Below are positions 9,137-21,914 of a DNA stretch of 64,000 bases, in pieces. A program made the position numbers and the translations under genes. Origin of the DNA: Candidatus Wallbacteria bacterium (GTDB lineage Bacteria > Muiribacteriota > JAQTZZ01). The notes beneath the pieces were generated by a model. It searched no databases. It saw only the letters and a list, made by a program, of their open reading frames with translations, and had not been told where the DNA came from. How positions within the stretch are numbered: position 1 is the first letter of the stretch; every line of letters begins with the position of its first letter. Location of the stretch: positions 1-64,000 of the forward strand of contig JAQTZZ010000016.1 in the NCBI GenBank assembly GCA_028687545.1, read 5' to 3'.

Positions 9137-9940
9137 TCAGCCTTTGCTGGGCGGGATCAGCACTATGTCCACGCGCCTGTCGCGCGGGCGGTTTTGGGAT
9201 TTGTCGCCCGGATCGAGCGGATGGAATTCGCCGTAGCCGATGGCAGCGAGCCGCTCAGGCGGGATCGGCCCGTTCTGCATCAGGAATTTCAGCACATTCA
9301 GCGCTCTCGCTCCGGACAGCTCCCAGTTGGAAGGGAATTTTGAAGTATTGATCGGCAGGCTGTCTGTGTGGCCCTCGACCATGATCTGAAAATTGTTATC
9401 TTTGATCGTGCCGGCTATCTTACTCAGTTCAGCAATTCCATCTGGTTTAAGGTCAGAGCTCCCAAGTTCGAAAAAGATGTTGGATGAGAGTCGCACCACC
9501 AGGCCGCGTTCCTCCACCTGCAGCTGCACACCCAGGGCATTGACCTCGCCGGTGAGCAGTTGCTCCAGGCTGCCTTTGATAGTCTGTATCTGTTTGTATT
9601 CTAAAGCCAGCTGCCTGTTCTTGGCTTCCAGTTCCCTTGTAGTGACCAGAAAGTTCATTTCCCTGGTCCCCTCGAGGAAAGTCGTGCCTTCGGATTTTCC
9701 GTTCCGCAGTTCCATCAATTTTTTCCCTGAATATGGCAGAACGGGATTCTTACCGCCTTCGCCGGCAGAGAAAACATTGAATCGCAGGGATTCTGCCATC
9801 TGGTCGAACTTTTTTCGATCGACTTTGGACATGGAATACATGATGATAAAGAAAATCACCAGCAGAGTGACCATGTCGGCATAAGTTATCAGCCAGCGGT
9901 CCTGATTGACTGATTTCTCCGGCCCCTTCTTCCTTATCAT
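9137..9940 (-). CDS. motB: Flagellar motor stator protein MotB
   Basis: 267 residues. The single membrane helix follows DRWLITYADMVTLL, where Asp22 is the proton-carrying Asp of MotB. A plug/linker region follows, then a C-terminal OmpA-like peptidoglycan-binding domain (about 145-262) with the motifs VEGHTDSLP, SNWELSGARALNVLKFL and RRVDIVL. It pairs with MotA to form the ion-driven torque generator and anchors it to the cell wall. It starts within the motA stop (TGATG). No flagellar structural genes lie nearby. An ExbD/TolR role is unlikely because of the full OmpA domain. Confidence 0.92.
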   Translation of the reverse strand: MIRKKGPEKSVNQDRWLITYADMVTLLVIFFIIMYSMSKVDRKKFDQMAESLRFNVFSAGEGGKNPVLPYSGKKLMELRNGKSEGTTFLEGTREMNFLVTTRELEAKNRQLALEYKQIQTIKGSLEQLLTGEVNALGVQLQVEERGLVVRLSSNIFFELGSSDLKPDGIAELSKIAGTIKDNNFQIMVEGHTDSLPINTSKFPSNWELSGARALNVLKFLMQNGPIPPERLAAIGYGEFHPLDPGDKSQNRPRDRRVDIVLIPPSKG

Positions 9941-10734
9941 CAGACTTCTTCCTCAGCCAAGCCTTCCTGGTCTGCGGAGGATTTTCTGCTCTCCGGGTCA
10001 AGGTAAGCTTTCAGTTTTTCTTCCACCACGCGTGGATTGTCGCCGGCCTGGATTGCCAATACTCCCTGCAGGATCACTTCGTGAAAAATCAGCTCTTCCC
10101 GGTTTTTCTGCCTGAGCTTCGAGGCCAGGGGGAAATACAGAAGATTTGCAGAACTGATGCCATACAGAGTGGCAAGGAATGCTACTGAAATCATGGGTCC
10201 GAGCTCTTCAGGATGTTCCAGGTTTCCCAGGATTTCGACCATTCCCAGAACTGTTCCGCAGATTCCCAGGGTCGGAGCATAGCCGCCTGCAGCTTCGAAC
10301 CAGTCGATTCCACCTTTATGCCGCTCAGCCATCTGGTCGATCTCAGTCTGGAGGATGCTGCCCACGAGTTCAGGGTCAATTCCGTCGACTACGAGCTGCA
10401 GGCCTTTAGCCAGAAAGGCATTGTCGAGCTGGTCGATGTCCTGCTCAAGCGCAAGCAGCCCTTCCCTGCGGCTCTTGTCCGTAAAGCTGACCATGGTGGA
10501 GATCAATTCCAGCAGTTTGTGGTCTTCTCTGCGGAAAGCGACTCTGATGATCCTGAAGATATTCTTTGTGGTACTCGCATTAGCTGAAGCGATGGAGACT
10601 CCGATCGTGCCTATCACTGAAATGCAGAAGGCGGAAGGATTTAGATACATGCTCAGGTCCGCGCCTTCGATCGTCATTCCAAGCCACAACCCGCCGAATC
10701 CTACCAGGAAGCCGATTACAGATGACAGATCCAT
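9940..10734 (-). CDS. motA: Flagellar motor stator protein MotA
   Basis: 264 residues with four membrane helices: two near the N-terminus (VIGFLVGFGGLWLGM; FCISVIGTIGVSIASAN), a long cytoplasmic loop, then GGYAPTLGICGTVLGMVEIL and MISVAFLATLYGISSANLLYFPLASKL. The conserved motor residues of the MotA/ExbB/TolQ superfamily (Pro in GYAPTLGI, Thr in GTVLG) are present. Adjacency to a MotB with a peptidoglycan-binding domain settles MotA over ExbB. It leads a two-gene unit. The region upstream (10735-10952) is shared with a divergent lipoprotein gene. Confidence 0.92.
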   Translation of the reverse strand: MDLSSVIGFLVGFGGLWLGMTIEGADLSMYLNPSAFCISVIGTIGVSIASANASTTKNIFRIIRVAFRREDHKLLELISTMVSFTDKSRREGLLALEQDIDQLDNAFLAKGLQLVVDGIDPELVGSILQTEIDQMAERHKGGIDWFEAAGGYAPTLGICGTVLGMVEILGNLEHPEELGPMISVAFLATLYGISSANLLYFPLASKLRQKNREELIFHEVILQGVLAIQAGDNPRVVEEKLKAYLDPESRKSSADQEGLAEEEV

Positions 10735-10916
10735 ATTTCATCCTTTTTTTCCAGGTTTCATGTGTAAAATAACAACCCGGGAAGGTTTTTTATCTGGAAT
10801 ATTTATCGAAAGATCTTTGAAAATCAATAGACTTGATTTAAAAAAAGTACCTTCTGCAGGAAGTTCAAGGAGCACTGACAAAACTCTGTTTTGAATTAGA
10901 AGCCTGCTGTTTTTCC

Positions 10917-10925
10917 TGGTATACT
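10917..10925 (+). promoter_or_regulatory. Possible extended -10 promoter upstream of lipoprotein gene
   Basis: TGG immediately followed by TATACT at 10920-10925 forms an extended -10 element (TGn-TATAAT type). The -35 position at 17 bp (TAGAAG) is poor. Transcription would begin near 10932, with AAGGAAGAAAAGAAGG before the ATG at 10953. The rest of the 218-bp divergent gap holds AT-rich sequence with no other convincing element. Confidence 0.45.
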
Positions 10926-10952
10926 TATAGCTAAGGAAGAAAAGAAGGTCTG

Positions 10953-11996
10953 ATGAAATTCTTTAAAAAACTGATTTGTATTTCTATCCTGGCGATTTTA
11001 CTTGGCTGTACTCCCGGCTTCGCCGCTTCCACGTCTGAGACATTCTTTTCCAGAAACAGCAAAGAGAACAGAGCACTTGGGGATAAAATTTTCAAGCTCA
11101 GGAGTTCCATCTCGATTTACATCTCAAAGGATGTGGCACTGGACAGCCGTGAAGTGACCTGGTATTACTCCTCCATCGGCAGACTGAATCGCATGCAGTG
11201 TAAATTGCTAGGGACTCTTTCCCTTTTATACCTTACTCCAAATGTACGCCCTGACAGGAGAATCGATTATGCGAGGGAATTTACTGCTTTCAATGGCAGG
11301 ATCGCTAAGGAAGCAGATGATCAACTGGCAGGTCTTAGGAAAATCAGCCGCTCATTCGGTGTAAATGCTGCCACAGAAGAGGAAAAGTTCAGGTTCATTG
11401 CCGGACTTTTGGAAACTTATCAGGGAGTGAAGACATACCTTGCAGGTTTCAGCGGAAAGTCTGCTGAATTCTGGGCAGGCTCCAAACTTGACATTGCGGG
11501 GACAGCAGAAATGCTCCTGATTCCTGCTGTAGCCTCTTATCCGAATCTGGAACCTGCAGCAGAGCAACTGAAAAGCAGCAGGAACATCCTGAGCAGTTAT
11601 CTGGACGGCCCGGGGCTGCCAAGATTTGAACTGGAGCGCTACCTGCGTGAAATCAATAACATTGATGAAGCCCTGGCCTCACTGGAGAACCTGAAGCAGC
11701 TCTATCTCCTCAAGGACATGCTCGGCAGCCCCTTCAACCTTGGCAGTCATCTGATTTCGAGCAAGTCGCATCCGGGTGTGCTTAATTCAGCCATCGACTC
11801 ATTGAAAAAATATTCTGATCCTGAGAAAACCGGTATTGATCCAGTGTTGAATGCAGGAAACGTCAGGGATAAAAATATATTTCTCTACAACATGAAGAAT
11901 CTGTCTGAGGTTTACTGCGGAGTGAACGGAATAATCGTGAGGTTTCAGGATGATTTCCTGACCGCCTGCAGGATGAGCAGCAAGGCCGGCAAGTAG
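10953..11996 (+). CDS. Putative lipoprotein of unknown function
   Basis: 347 residues. The N-terminus is a signal sequence (KKLICISILAILLGC) whose end LLGC looks like a lipobox, so lipid attachment at Cys19 is likely. An alternative signal-peptidase-I cut after the nearby AAS cannot be excluded. The remainder is predicted mostly helical, rich in Leu, Lys and Ser, with no motif I recognise. It stands alone between divergent motAB and ligA and is followed by a short stem-loop (TACCCG/CGGGTA, 12027-12047) ahead of ligA. I do not assign a function. Confidence 0.75.
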   Translation: MKFFKKLICISILAILLGCTPGFAASTSETFFSRNSKENRALGDKIFKLRSSISIYISKDVALDSREVTWYYSSIGRLNRMQCKLLGTLSLLYLTPNVRPDRRIDYAREFTAFNGRIAKEADDQLAGLRKISRSFGVNAATEEEKFRFIAGLLETYQGVKTYLAGFSGKSAEFWAGSKLDIAGTAEMLLIPAVASYPNLEPAAEQLKSSRNILSSYLDGPGLPRFELERYLREINNIDEALASLENLKQLYLLKDMLGSPFNLGSHLISSKSHPGVLNSAIDSLKKYSDPEKTGIDPVLNAGNVRDKNIFLYNMKNLSEVYCGVNGIIVRFQDDFLTACRMSSKAGK

Positions 11997-12061
11997 AAGG
12001 ATCCAAAGATGGAACCTCAAAAATCTACCCGAGATTTTGCGGGTAAAAACAGTTTGAATGA

Positions 12062-15746
<3,685 letters not shown>

Positions 15747-15797
15747 CTGTTCATGATAACTCCTGGCTGAATTGTTGTAAACGCCGGGGAAGATTTA

Positions 15798-18128
15798 TTA
15801 TGGCCAGATTTTTATCCGAAGATGCGTGGTGATGGTCCTGCCGCTTTCAGTGCAGGAAATTTCCAGCGTGTCGGAATCTCCTGAACCTGGTGCCGTATAG
15901 AGTGTGCCAGTGACAGATCCGCTGGATGGAATATAGCTGAGACCGCTCGCTTCCTGGGTTGTGCCACTGGAATAAAACACGGTTTTTTTGATGGTCGAGA
16001 GTTCAAATGTGCTGCCTGCAGTTACTTCCAGAGTGAGAGGGCTGGTAGTAATGTAAAGAGGTGAAAGGGCCGGGGAAGCGGTTCCTGTATACCAGATGTC
16101 CCTGGTAGTACCACAGATTCCTCCGATTGCCCAGATTCTGTTGTCATAACTCAAACCCGCAAGGGAATACCTTGGGGCAAATGCGGAACTGGCTGTCACA
16201 AGCGTCCAGCTGCTGCCATCGGGCGAGGACCAGACATCGCTATAACAGTCACTGCCGCAACCGCCGATCACCCACATTTTTTCATCAAAAACGAGGCTGG
16301 CCAGATATCCTCTCGGACTGAAAGCCGTGCTTGCAGTGGACTGAACCCAGTTCGAGCCATCCCCGGAACTCCAGACATCGTTTTGGTTACCAATACCGGT
16401 ACTGTATCCACCGATCACCCACATCTTGTTATCAAAGACTATGCTGGCATGACATTTTCTGGCGCTGAAGGCAGCTCCTGAAGTGGCCTCTGTCCAGTTC
16501 ACCCCATTTGCAGAATACCAGACATCGTTCAGGTAACCGGTTTTGCTGTATCCACCGATCACCCACATTTTATTGTCGAAAACCAGACTTGTATGCCAGC
16601 CTCTGACGCTGAAAGCAGCTTCGGAAGTGGCCTCTGTCCAGTTCGTTCCATCCGCGGAATACCAGACATCGTTCAGGTAAGAGGTTGTGTAGCCGCCGAT
16701 CACCCACATTTTGTTGTCAAAAACCAGACATGTATGACGGGATCTGGCGCTGAAAGCCGCGTTGGCAGTGACCTGTGTCCAGTCCGCCCCATCAGTGGAA
16801 TTCCAGACCTCATTTTTTTTATTGGCCTGGTAATCTTCTCCACCGATCACCCACATTTTACCATTGTAACTAAGGCCGGAGGTAGCTACTGCCTGAAAAG
16901 CCGCTTCAGCGGTAGCCTGATGCCACGACACTCCCGGGATCTGCACATAAGTCAATGTATGGGCCTGATCCTCGTTTCTCATCGTTGATACTGCTGCAGC
17001 CGGGATGATCCAGCCGCTGGCAGCCTTGCATTCGATCGTGAATAATGAATTCTCCTCAACTCCGACCGTGTCGCCGCTATTACTCCATGAGCTTCCATGG
17101 TTGATGCTCCACTGCACACCATCGCTGACAGCCTCAGCCGGGGCGAGAGTCACAGTCAATGCATGCTGTGGAAGAGGACCTGTGATGATATTGACTGTCA
17201 GTTCCTGAGTGGCAGTGATATTTCTGGCTGAGAAGCTGACTACTAGTTCATCCGTTCCGTCAGTGTCTGGAGCAGTATAAGTGCTGAGTGCACCTCCGCC
17301 TGACTTCATGTTCCAGGTCATGCCGGTGGCGGTTTCCTGGCTGCCGTTGGAGTAGACTGCTGTAACTTTGATGTTTGACAGAGTGTAACTGGTACCCGGA
17401 TGGAGGTTAATCGAAGAAGGAGAAATAGTGACCCCGGTCAGGGACCTTGTCGGAAGCCCTGACAGATACTTGAGTGTGCCTGGGCGGTCCATGTAATACC
17501 AATAACCGTGATTTGGATCCAGCGTCTGAAGGGTGGAAAAACCGATGGCTGCATTGTTGATGAATGTACGGAAACCTTCGCTGCCCCCATCGGAAGGACG
17601 ATAGAATCCCGAGATGTATCTGGCCACACCGTCGATTGATGTCAGATTGAAGACCGAGTCGATCACAGTGCCGGTCTGAGTTTCCATAGTGGGAAGGCTG
17701 TTGCTGGTCGAAAGCCAGTATCCTGCAAGGTTCCAGCCTGATTCAAGAGACCATTCTCTGGTGTCTGCGATGGCAATTCCGCTCACTTCCAGGGTGGCGG
17801 CCTTGCTCATATAGGCCCAGTACCCGTGGAGTCCGTCCATGGTCCTGAGAGTGGAGAAATCTCTTACAATGTCCAGGTTCATGTAAATCCGGAATCCTTC
17901 AGTACCCGCGTCAACAGGCAAGCGGAAGAATCCCAGCACATATTTCATGTCCGGGCAGCCCGCAAAGATCACTTCAATCGATCCGCTGGCCGGAGTCAAT
18001 CCCAGGCTGATCAGGTTCCAGCCCTGTTTGAGCGGGATCTGGGAAGTGAGGGCTGAGAGGGAATCAAGACTGAAGGACAGCAGAATAAAAAGTAAAACAA
18101 GGTTATGAATCTTGAATCTGATTTTCAT
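15798..18128 (-). CDS. Secreted Kelch-repeat protein with Ig-like domains
   Basis: 776 residues with a signal peptide (first 26 residues). Residues about 30-230 hold two copies of a roughly 100-residue repeat (GWNLISLGL...HGYWAYM and GWNLAGYWL...HGYWYYM). An Ig-like/bacterial-adhesin-type segment and an ALTVTLAPAEAVSDGVQW segment follow. Residues about 400-680 are a Kelch beta-propeller of six near-identical 47-50-residue repeats (NKMWVIGGY...DVWYSADGTNWTEA). A final Ig-like domain closes the protein. No catalytic motif is seen. It is probably an extracellular binding or surface protein. The Kelch repeats are also strongly alike at DNA level, suggesting recent duplication. Confidence 0.82.
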   Translation of the reverse strand: MKIRFKIHNLVLLFILLSFSLDSLSALTSQIPLKQGWNLISLGLTPASGSIEVIFAGCPDMKYVLGFFRLPVDAGTEGFRIYMNLDIVRDFSTLRTMDGLHGYWAYMSKAATLEVSGIAIADTREWSLESGWNLAGYWLSTSNSLPTMETQTGTVIDSVFNLTSIDGVARYISGFYRPSDGGSEGFRTFINNAAIGFSTLQTLDPNHGYWYYMDRPGTLKYLSGLPTRSLTGVTISPSSINLHPGTSYTLSNIKVTAVYSNGSQETATGMTWNMKSGGGALSTYTAPDTDGTDELVVSFSARNITATQELTVNIITGPLPQHALTVTLAPAEAVSDGVQWSINHGSSWSNSGDTVGVEENSLFTIECKAASGWIIPAAAVSTMRNEDQAHTLTYVQIPGVSWHQATAEAAFQAVATSGLSYNGKMWVIGGEDYQANKKNEVWNSTDGADWTQVTANAAFSARSRHTCLVFDNKMWVIGGYTTSYLNDVWYSADGTNWTEATSEAAFSVRGWHTSLVFDNKMWVIGGYSKTGYLNDVWYSANGVNWTEATSGAAFSARKCHASIVFDNKMWVIGGYSTGIGNQNDVWSSGDGSNWVQSTASTAFSPRGYLASLVFDEKMWVIGGCGSDCYSDVWSSPDGSSWTLVTASSAFAPRYSLAGLSYDNRIWAIGGICGTTRDIWYTGTASPALSPLYITTSPLTLEVTAGSTFELSTIKKTVFYSSGTTQEASGLSYIPSSGSVTGTLYTAPGSGDSDTLEISCTESGRTITTHLRIKIWP

Positions 18129-18178
18129 GGATACCTGCCTTGGTTAAATTGAGAACATATTATTAAAATTTCAAAAAT

Positions 18179-19336
18179 TTAGCAAGCCAGGTTTTTGACC
18201 AGCAGGATATGGCTTCCGCCTTGCAGCGGTTTGAAACTGACTTCATCCAGCAGGATGGAAATCAGGTTGTAGGAATCTGCAGAGATCATTTTTTCGCTGT
18301 CGATGTGGTCCCCTTGGGTGCGGATGCCGACTTCCAGTCTGTTGGTTTTAGCGACTACTTTCAGCTCCCAGATTTTATCGGTTTCGCTGGTGGTGTCCAG
18401 GTTCTGCAGGGTGAAGAGCAGTTTGGGAAAGGCAATCCTCATTTTATTCTGGAACTGGATGTCAGGATAGTATTTCGAAAGGAAGGGTCCCACAATTTCC
18501 TTGATTTTCTCCAGCCCCTGCATTGTAGGATGTATCATATGAGTGCTGGATTCCTGCAGGGAATTCTGGATGGCAAAAATGGTGGCATCGTCCGGAAAAA
18601 CACTGTTGCCGCAATGTTTTTTCAAGGCCTCGAACAGCATGGTTACAAGGTGTTGAGGGTCTGCTCCATTCAGAGGGAAAGTACTGCGTATTTTTTCCAG
18701 TGAAAATTCCCGTCCCAAATTATCGCACGCTTCTGTGACTCCGTCGGAAATCATCAGAATGGTGTCTCCTGTCTGGAAAGGCAGTCTGCATGTCTTGAAC
18801 TTGTTGTCGCGGATGATTCCGAGCGGCACATTGTCGAGGTTTGTCAGAATCCGCCAGTTCTTGCTGCCGGCAGAATAGTAATGCAGTGGCAGATGTCCGC
18901 AGTTCACGAATTCCAGTTCTTTCCTGTCCAGGTCAAGGATTCCACAGAGCAGGGTGGCGAACATGCCTTTGCTGGAAAGTCTGTGGATTTCGTTGTTAAG
19001 TTCATAGATGATCCTGGCGGGTTTCTGGAATCTGAAGACCATGAATCTTGCCGAAGAGAGCAGATGCACCATCATGAGGGCAGCCGGAATTCCCTTGCCT
19101 GAGACATCCCCGAACAGGAAAAAGTAGCGGTTCTCCTCTATTGGAAACAGATCGTAGCAATCGCCGCTGGCGTTCTGGGCATTAATCTTCTGCACTCCAA
19201 ACTGGCAGTAACCCCATTTGACTTCCGAAATACCCGGCAGAAAGCTGTCCTGGACTTCCATGGCCAGATTGAGCTGCACCTCATTTTTTTTAAGGTTTGT
19301 TACAGATGAAGATTTAGCTGTTTTGGAAGTTTTCAT
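18179..19336 (-). CDS. SpoIIE (PP2C-type) phosphatase with degenerate RsbW-like C-terminus
   Basis: 385 residues. Residues about 25-230 are a SpoIIE/RsbU phosphatase domain (NASGDCYDLFP, FLFGDVSGKGIPAALMM, FVNCGHLPLHYY, ILMISDGVTE). Residues about 255-385 resemble a worn-down HATPase_c_2 (RsbW anti-sigma kinase) domain. The end ISILLDEVSFKPLQGGSHIL mirrors the last strand and helix of RsbW, but the N-box and G1 Asp motif are not evident. The ATG at 19336 is used because AAGGTG precedes it; a GTG lies 6 nt earlier. It is a stand-alone gene between the Kelch gene and ppx. Confidence 0.85.
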   Translation of the reverse strand: MKTSKTAKSSSVTNLKKNEVQLNLAMEVQDSFLPGISEVKWGYCQFGVQKINAQNASGDCYDLFPIEENRYFFLFGDVSGKGIPAALMMVHLLSSARFMVFRFQKPARIIYELNNEIHRLSSKGMFATLLCGILDLDRKELEFVNCGHLPLHYYSAGSKNWRILTNLDNVPLGIIRDNKFKTCRLPFQTGDTILMISDGVTEACDNLGREFSLEKIRSTFPLNGADPQHLVTMLFEALKKHCGNSVFPDDATIFAIQNSLQESSTHMIHPTMQGLEKIKEIVGPFLSKYYPDIQFQNKMRIAFPKLLFTLQNLDTTSETDKIWELKVVAKTNRLEVGIRTQGDHIDSEKMISADSYNLISILLDEVSFKPLQGGSHILLVKNLAC

Positions 19337-19360
19337 GGTCACCTTGCAACCGATTCAAGT

Positions 19361-20263
19361 TTACAGTCCCGTTTTCTCCTTGTTGGCGATCGCGTAACCA
19401 TACATCAAGTCATAATGCGATGCGAGCAGGAGATCTGAAGAAAAATGCTCCATCAGTGTAAGAATGATCAGCGCTCCGCAGGGAAGGGCGTCAGCCCTGG
19501 TAGGATCCATACCAGGTATTTTTTTCCTGCTTTCCAGGTCCATTTCCGACAGATTCCGGTAGATTTTCTCCAGGCGGGCTCTTGGAATTCCGTGCCCCTG
19601 CACTTTAGTCTGGTCGAATTCTGGAAGGCTGAGGTCGATCGAGGCCAGGGTAGTGGCAGTGCCGCCGATACCGATCAGTCTGGTGAAGCTTCCTGTGGAT
19701 CGGCTTTGATTCAACCCGGAGAGGACCGCTTTTCGGATTTTGTCGAACCTGCCGGATTCCCAGTCATCCAGAAAGCGGATGCAGCCGACAGGTTTGCTCT
19801 CAAGGAGGCATTCCTCCCCGCGCCAGTAAATCAACTCCATGCTTCCTCCGCCCAGATCGACTGCCAGAGAGTCCAGATCGTCACGGAAAAAGTTTTTCAC
19901 AGCCAGATAATTAAAATATGCTTCGTCTTTGCCACTGAGTATTTTAACGGTCAGGCCCAGTTTACCGGCTTTCTCCAGAAAATCACCGCTGTTCTTCGCC
20001 TCCCGTAGGATATTGGTACCGAATGAGCGGACCTGAGCCTGCTGCTTCCTGCAGATTTCAAGATATCCGCCGGCGACTGAGAGAGTGCGTGCTACTGGGG
20101 CCATTTTCAGGATTCCGTCTTCGAAAGCTCCTTCCGAAAGTCTGGTGACAGTTGTAAGTTCGACGAGCGGATGAAAAATATCATCGGTTTTTGTGATCAG
20201 AAGGCGGGTGGAGTTGGATCCGAAGTCGATCACTGCGATTTTTTTCTGCTTCTCAGATTTCAT
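19361..20263 (-). CDS. Ppx/GppA family exopolyphosphatase / pppGpp phosphatase
   Basis: 300 residues of the actin-like ATPase fold. Phosphate-1 motif IAVIDFGSNSTRLLI, second motif LAVDLGGGSMELI, and the typical SGKDEAYFNYLAVK. It is short, lacking the extra C-terminal HD-like domains of E. coli Ppx, like many bacterial single-domain members that act on short-chain polyphosphate or pppGpp. It is transcribed away from a small membrane-protein gene and upstream of the SpoIIE phosphatase with an 18-nt gap after its end, so the two may be co-expressed. Confidence 0.88.
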   Translation of the reverse strand: MKSEKQKKIAVIDFGSNSTRLLITKTDDIFHPLVELTTVTRLSEGAFEDGILKMAPVARTLSVAGGYLEICRKQQAQVRSFGTNILREAKNSGDFLEKAGKLGLTVKILSGKDEAYFNYLAVKNFFRDDLDSLAVDLGGGSMELIYWRGEECLLESKPVGCIRFLDDWESGRFDKIRKAVLSGLNQSRSTGSFTRLIGIGGTATTLASIDLSLPEFDQTKVQGHGIPRARLEKIYRNLSEMDLESRKKIPGMDPTRADALPCGALIILTLMEHFSSDLLLASHYDLMYGYAIANKEKTGL

Positions 20264-20332
20264 GAAATCAGGTTATATGGTCGGAAGCATAAAGTAAATA
20301 TTCAGGTCTGAATTTCTCCAGGTATCGATTCG

Positions 20333-20611
20333 ATGCTAAAATTAATCATGATCAAGATTTATCTACTGGACATGATTTTTTCCTATCTCACCACTTTTTT
20401 CATTTTGTTCATTATCTATTTTCTGTTCTGCGGCAGGAAAAGAACCTGGGTTGATCATTTGATTGTGGCAGTGGCAGCTCTTCTGCTGTCAATCCCCCAG
20501 TGGGATTTGAAATCAGTTAAAAAAATCCTGACTTCTTCAGAGACAGGTGTTAATAATTCGGAACTCAGAATTCAGGATACAGAAGAAATTACAGGTGGAC
20601 AGGGAAAATGA
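20333..20611 (+). CDS. Small putative membrane protein
   Basis: 92 residues. Residues about 12-33 (MIFSYLTTFFILFIIYFLF) are a clear membrane helix and residues about 42-55 a second, weaker one. I know no family. An alternative start lies at 20348. The C-terminal tail, NNSELRIQDTEEI, is encoded by a GGAACTCAGAATTCAGGA stretch that looks like intergenic short-repeat DNA, so the true protein may once have been shorter. It is convergent with the beta-propeller gene that ends 8 nt beyond. It may be real or a chance ORF. Confidence 0.4.
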   Translation: MLKLIMIKIYLLDMIFSYLTTFFILFIIYFLFCGRKRTWVDHLIVAVAALLLSIPQWDLKSVKKILTSSETGVNNSELRIQDTEEITGGQGK

Positions 20612-20618
20612 TTCCGGT

Positions 20619-21635
20619 CTACCTGTTCTGGAAACAGTAGATTGTTTCATTGGTGAAATAAATCACGCGTTCACTGTCGACCAGCGGCGGGATTTCACTG
20701 ATGCTCTCCCTGCTTCTGAAATGCCAGAGCAGAGCTCCATCCAGATCCCTCGCTTCCAGGTGACAGAATCTGTGATCAGCTTCCGAATAGGGAAGATAGA
20801 TTCTTTCGTTGAACACAACCAGTGTGGCGTGATGAGTGAAATACTTGCGTTCACTGAAAATTTCCTGACCCTTCCGCATGTCCTGGATTACAAATCTACC
20901 GGTCGAGAGGCTTCCGCCAAGATAATAAAGCCTGTCGCCTAGCACGGTAAAGGAAGGGGAAAGAGCTGACTGGAGCAGGTCAGAAGGCCAGGGATACATT
21001 GAGGTGAAAATTCCGGTTTTCTTGTCTATTTTATAGACCAGCGGAGAACTTCTGCCTGATTCGTAGCCAACGACTGAAAAACTATTCTGATCCGACGACA
21101 GAGTCAGGGTGGGGAAAAAAGGGATATGCCACAGGAGAGCTGGATGGCGGTCGGTTAAAAATACGAATGGCTCCTCTTTTTGCTGCTCAGTGCCGAGGAA
21201 AGTGTTGATGCGTTCCGGGGAGATCCAGAGTTTGTACATCTTGTTTTCCAGAAACACCCATTCCGCAGGAGTGCCTCGCTTCAGCTGAGAGGCTTCACCA
21301 TAATAATGACCAATAATAGTCTCGTCTGTAGTGATGGCTCCAATTTCCATTGTAGGCGCAGGCACTTTGGCAAACCGCATTTTCCAGCCTGCATCGTTCC
21401 AGATGTATTTAGCTTCAAGATAAAAGTATTCGGTTCCATCCTGAAGGGTGAGTTTTTCAGAATAAGGAGTGATCTTGGTGCCGTTGTATTCGAGTATGCC
21501 CCTGCGTCCCTCTGATCTGGTGCCAGGAGCGACCAGTTCGACCTTCAGGTTCCAGGCTGCATTTGAAGAACATACAAAGCAGAACAGAAAAATGATCGTC
21601 AGAAGCCGAATTGTTGCATTTGCATTATAGAGCAT
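20619..21635 (-). CDS. Secreted beta-propeller-like (PQQ-like) protein
   Basis: About 338 residues, with a signal peptide ending near FVCSSNA. After an N-terminal region of about 140 residues, the protein shows repeats of the PQQ/beta-propeller kind with aromatic-Gly strands: VYKIDKKTGIFTSMYPWP, LGDRLYYLGGSL, LEARDLDGALLWHFRS, FTNETIYCF. No catalytic residues are recognised. The ATG at 21635 is chosen because the signal sequence starts there and GGAGG lies just upstream. An in-frame ATG at 21677 would add 14 residues with no signal-like character. The gene is single, flanked upstream by a palindromic element. Confidence 0.65.
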   Translation of the reverse strand: MLYNANATIRLLTIIFLFCFVCSSNAAWNLKVELVAPGTRSEGRRGILEYNGTKITPYSEKLTLQDGTEYFYLEAKYIWNDAGWKMRFAKVPAPTMEIGAITTDETIIGHYYGEASQLKRGTPAEWVFLENKMYKLWISPERINTFLGTEQQKEEPFVFLTDRHPALLWHIPFFPTLTLSSDQNSFSVVGYESGRSSPLVYKIDKKTGIFTSMYPWPSDLLQSALSPSFTVLGDRLYYLGGSLSTGRFVIQDMRKGQEIFSERKYFTHHATLVVFNERIYLPYSEADHRFCHLEARDLDGALLWHFRSRESISEIPPLVDSERVIYFTNETIYCFQNR

Positions 21636-21718
21636 GCCGCCTCCGTGTGGATGATGATAATTCAATCCAAGGTTCAAAGCAATATATGAAAATGTAGATA
21701 AAAAGATGGCAATATGTT

Positions 21719-21914
21719 TTGATCCGAGTCTAAATCTGTCTGCGTAGGGAGCATGGTTTGATTAGGAAGAACCTTAGCCGCGGAGCCGGTGGGGTCCCCG
21801 CAAAAGCGGGGCCGGCGGAGCGAGATTGGGATGATTGCACAGCCCTGGCTTCTGCAGTACCAATATTTAATCCTAACCCGTCGACCGCAGCAGGCAGATT
21901 TAGACTCAGATCAA
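21719..21914. repeat. Inverted-repeat (MITE-like) element, 196 bp
   Basis: The left arm 21719-21743 and the reverse complement of the right arm 21890-21914 match at 23 of 25 positions (core GAGTCTAAATCTG). Inside lies a GC-rich hairpin, CCCCGCAAAAGCGGGG, near 21796. The right arm coincides with the stop codon of the methyltransferase gene. No ORF of its own. It looks like a non-autonomous mobile element or a structured intergenic repeat. Confidence 0.7.

Noticed and set aside
12027-12047. TACCCG/CGGGTA stem-loop as terminator of the lipoprotein gene
   Set aside because: Only 6 bp and followed by A-rich rather than T-rich sequence on the plus strand; too weak to call.
16120-16900. Regularly spaced DNA repeats that might be read as a CRISPR array
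   Set aside because: The repeats are in-frame Kelch blades of a long secreted protein; units are about 145 bp and there are no unique spacers or cas genes.
20264-20300. Stretch TTTACTTTATGCTTCC upstream of ppx (minus strand) resembling the E. coli lac promoter
   Set aside because: Spacing between the possible boxes is only 15 bp and the match is probably chance.
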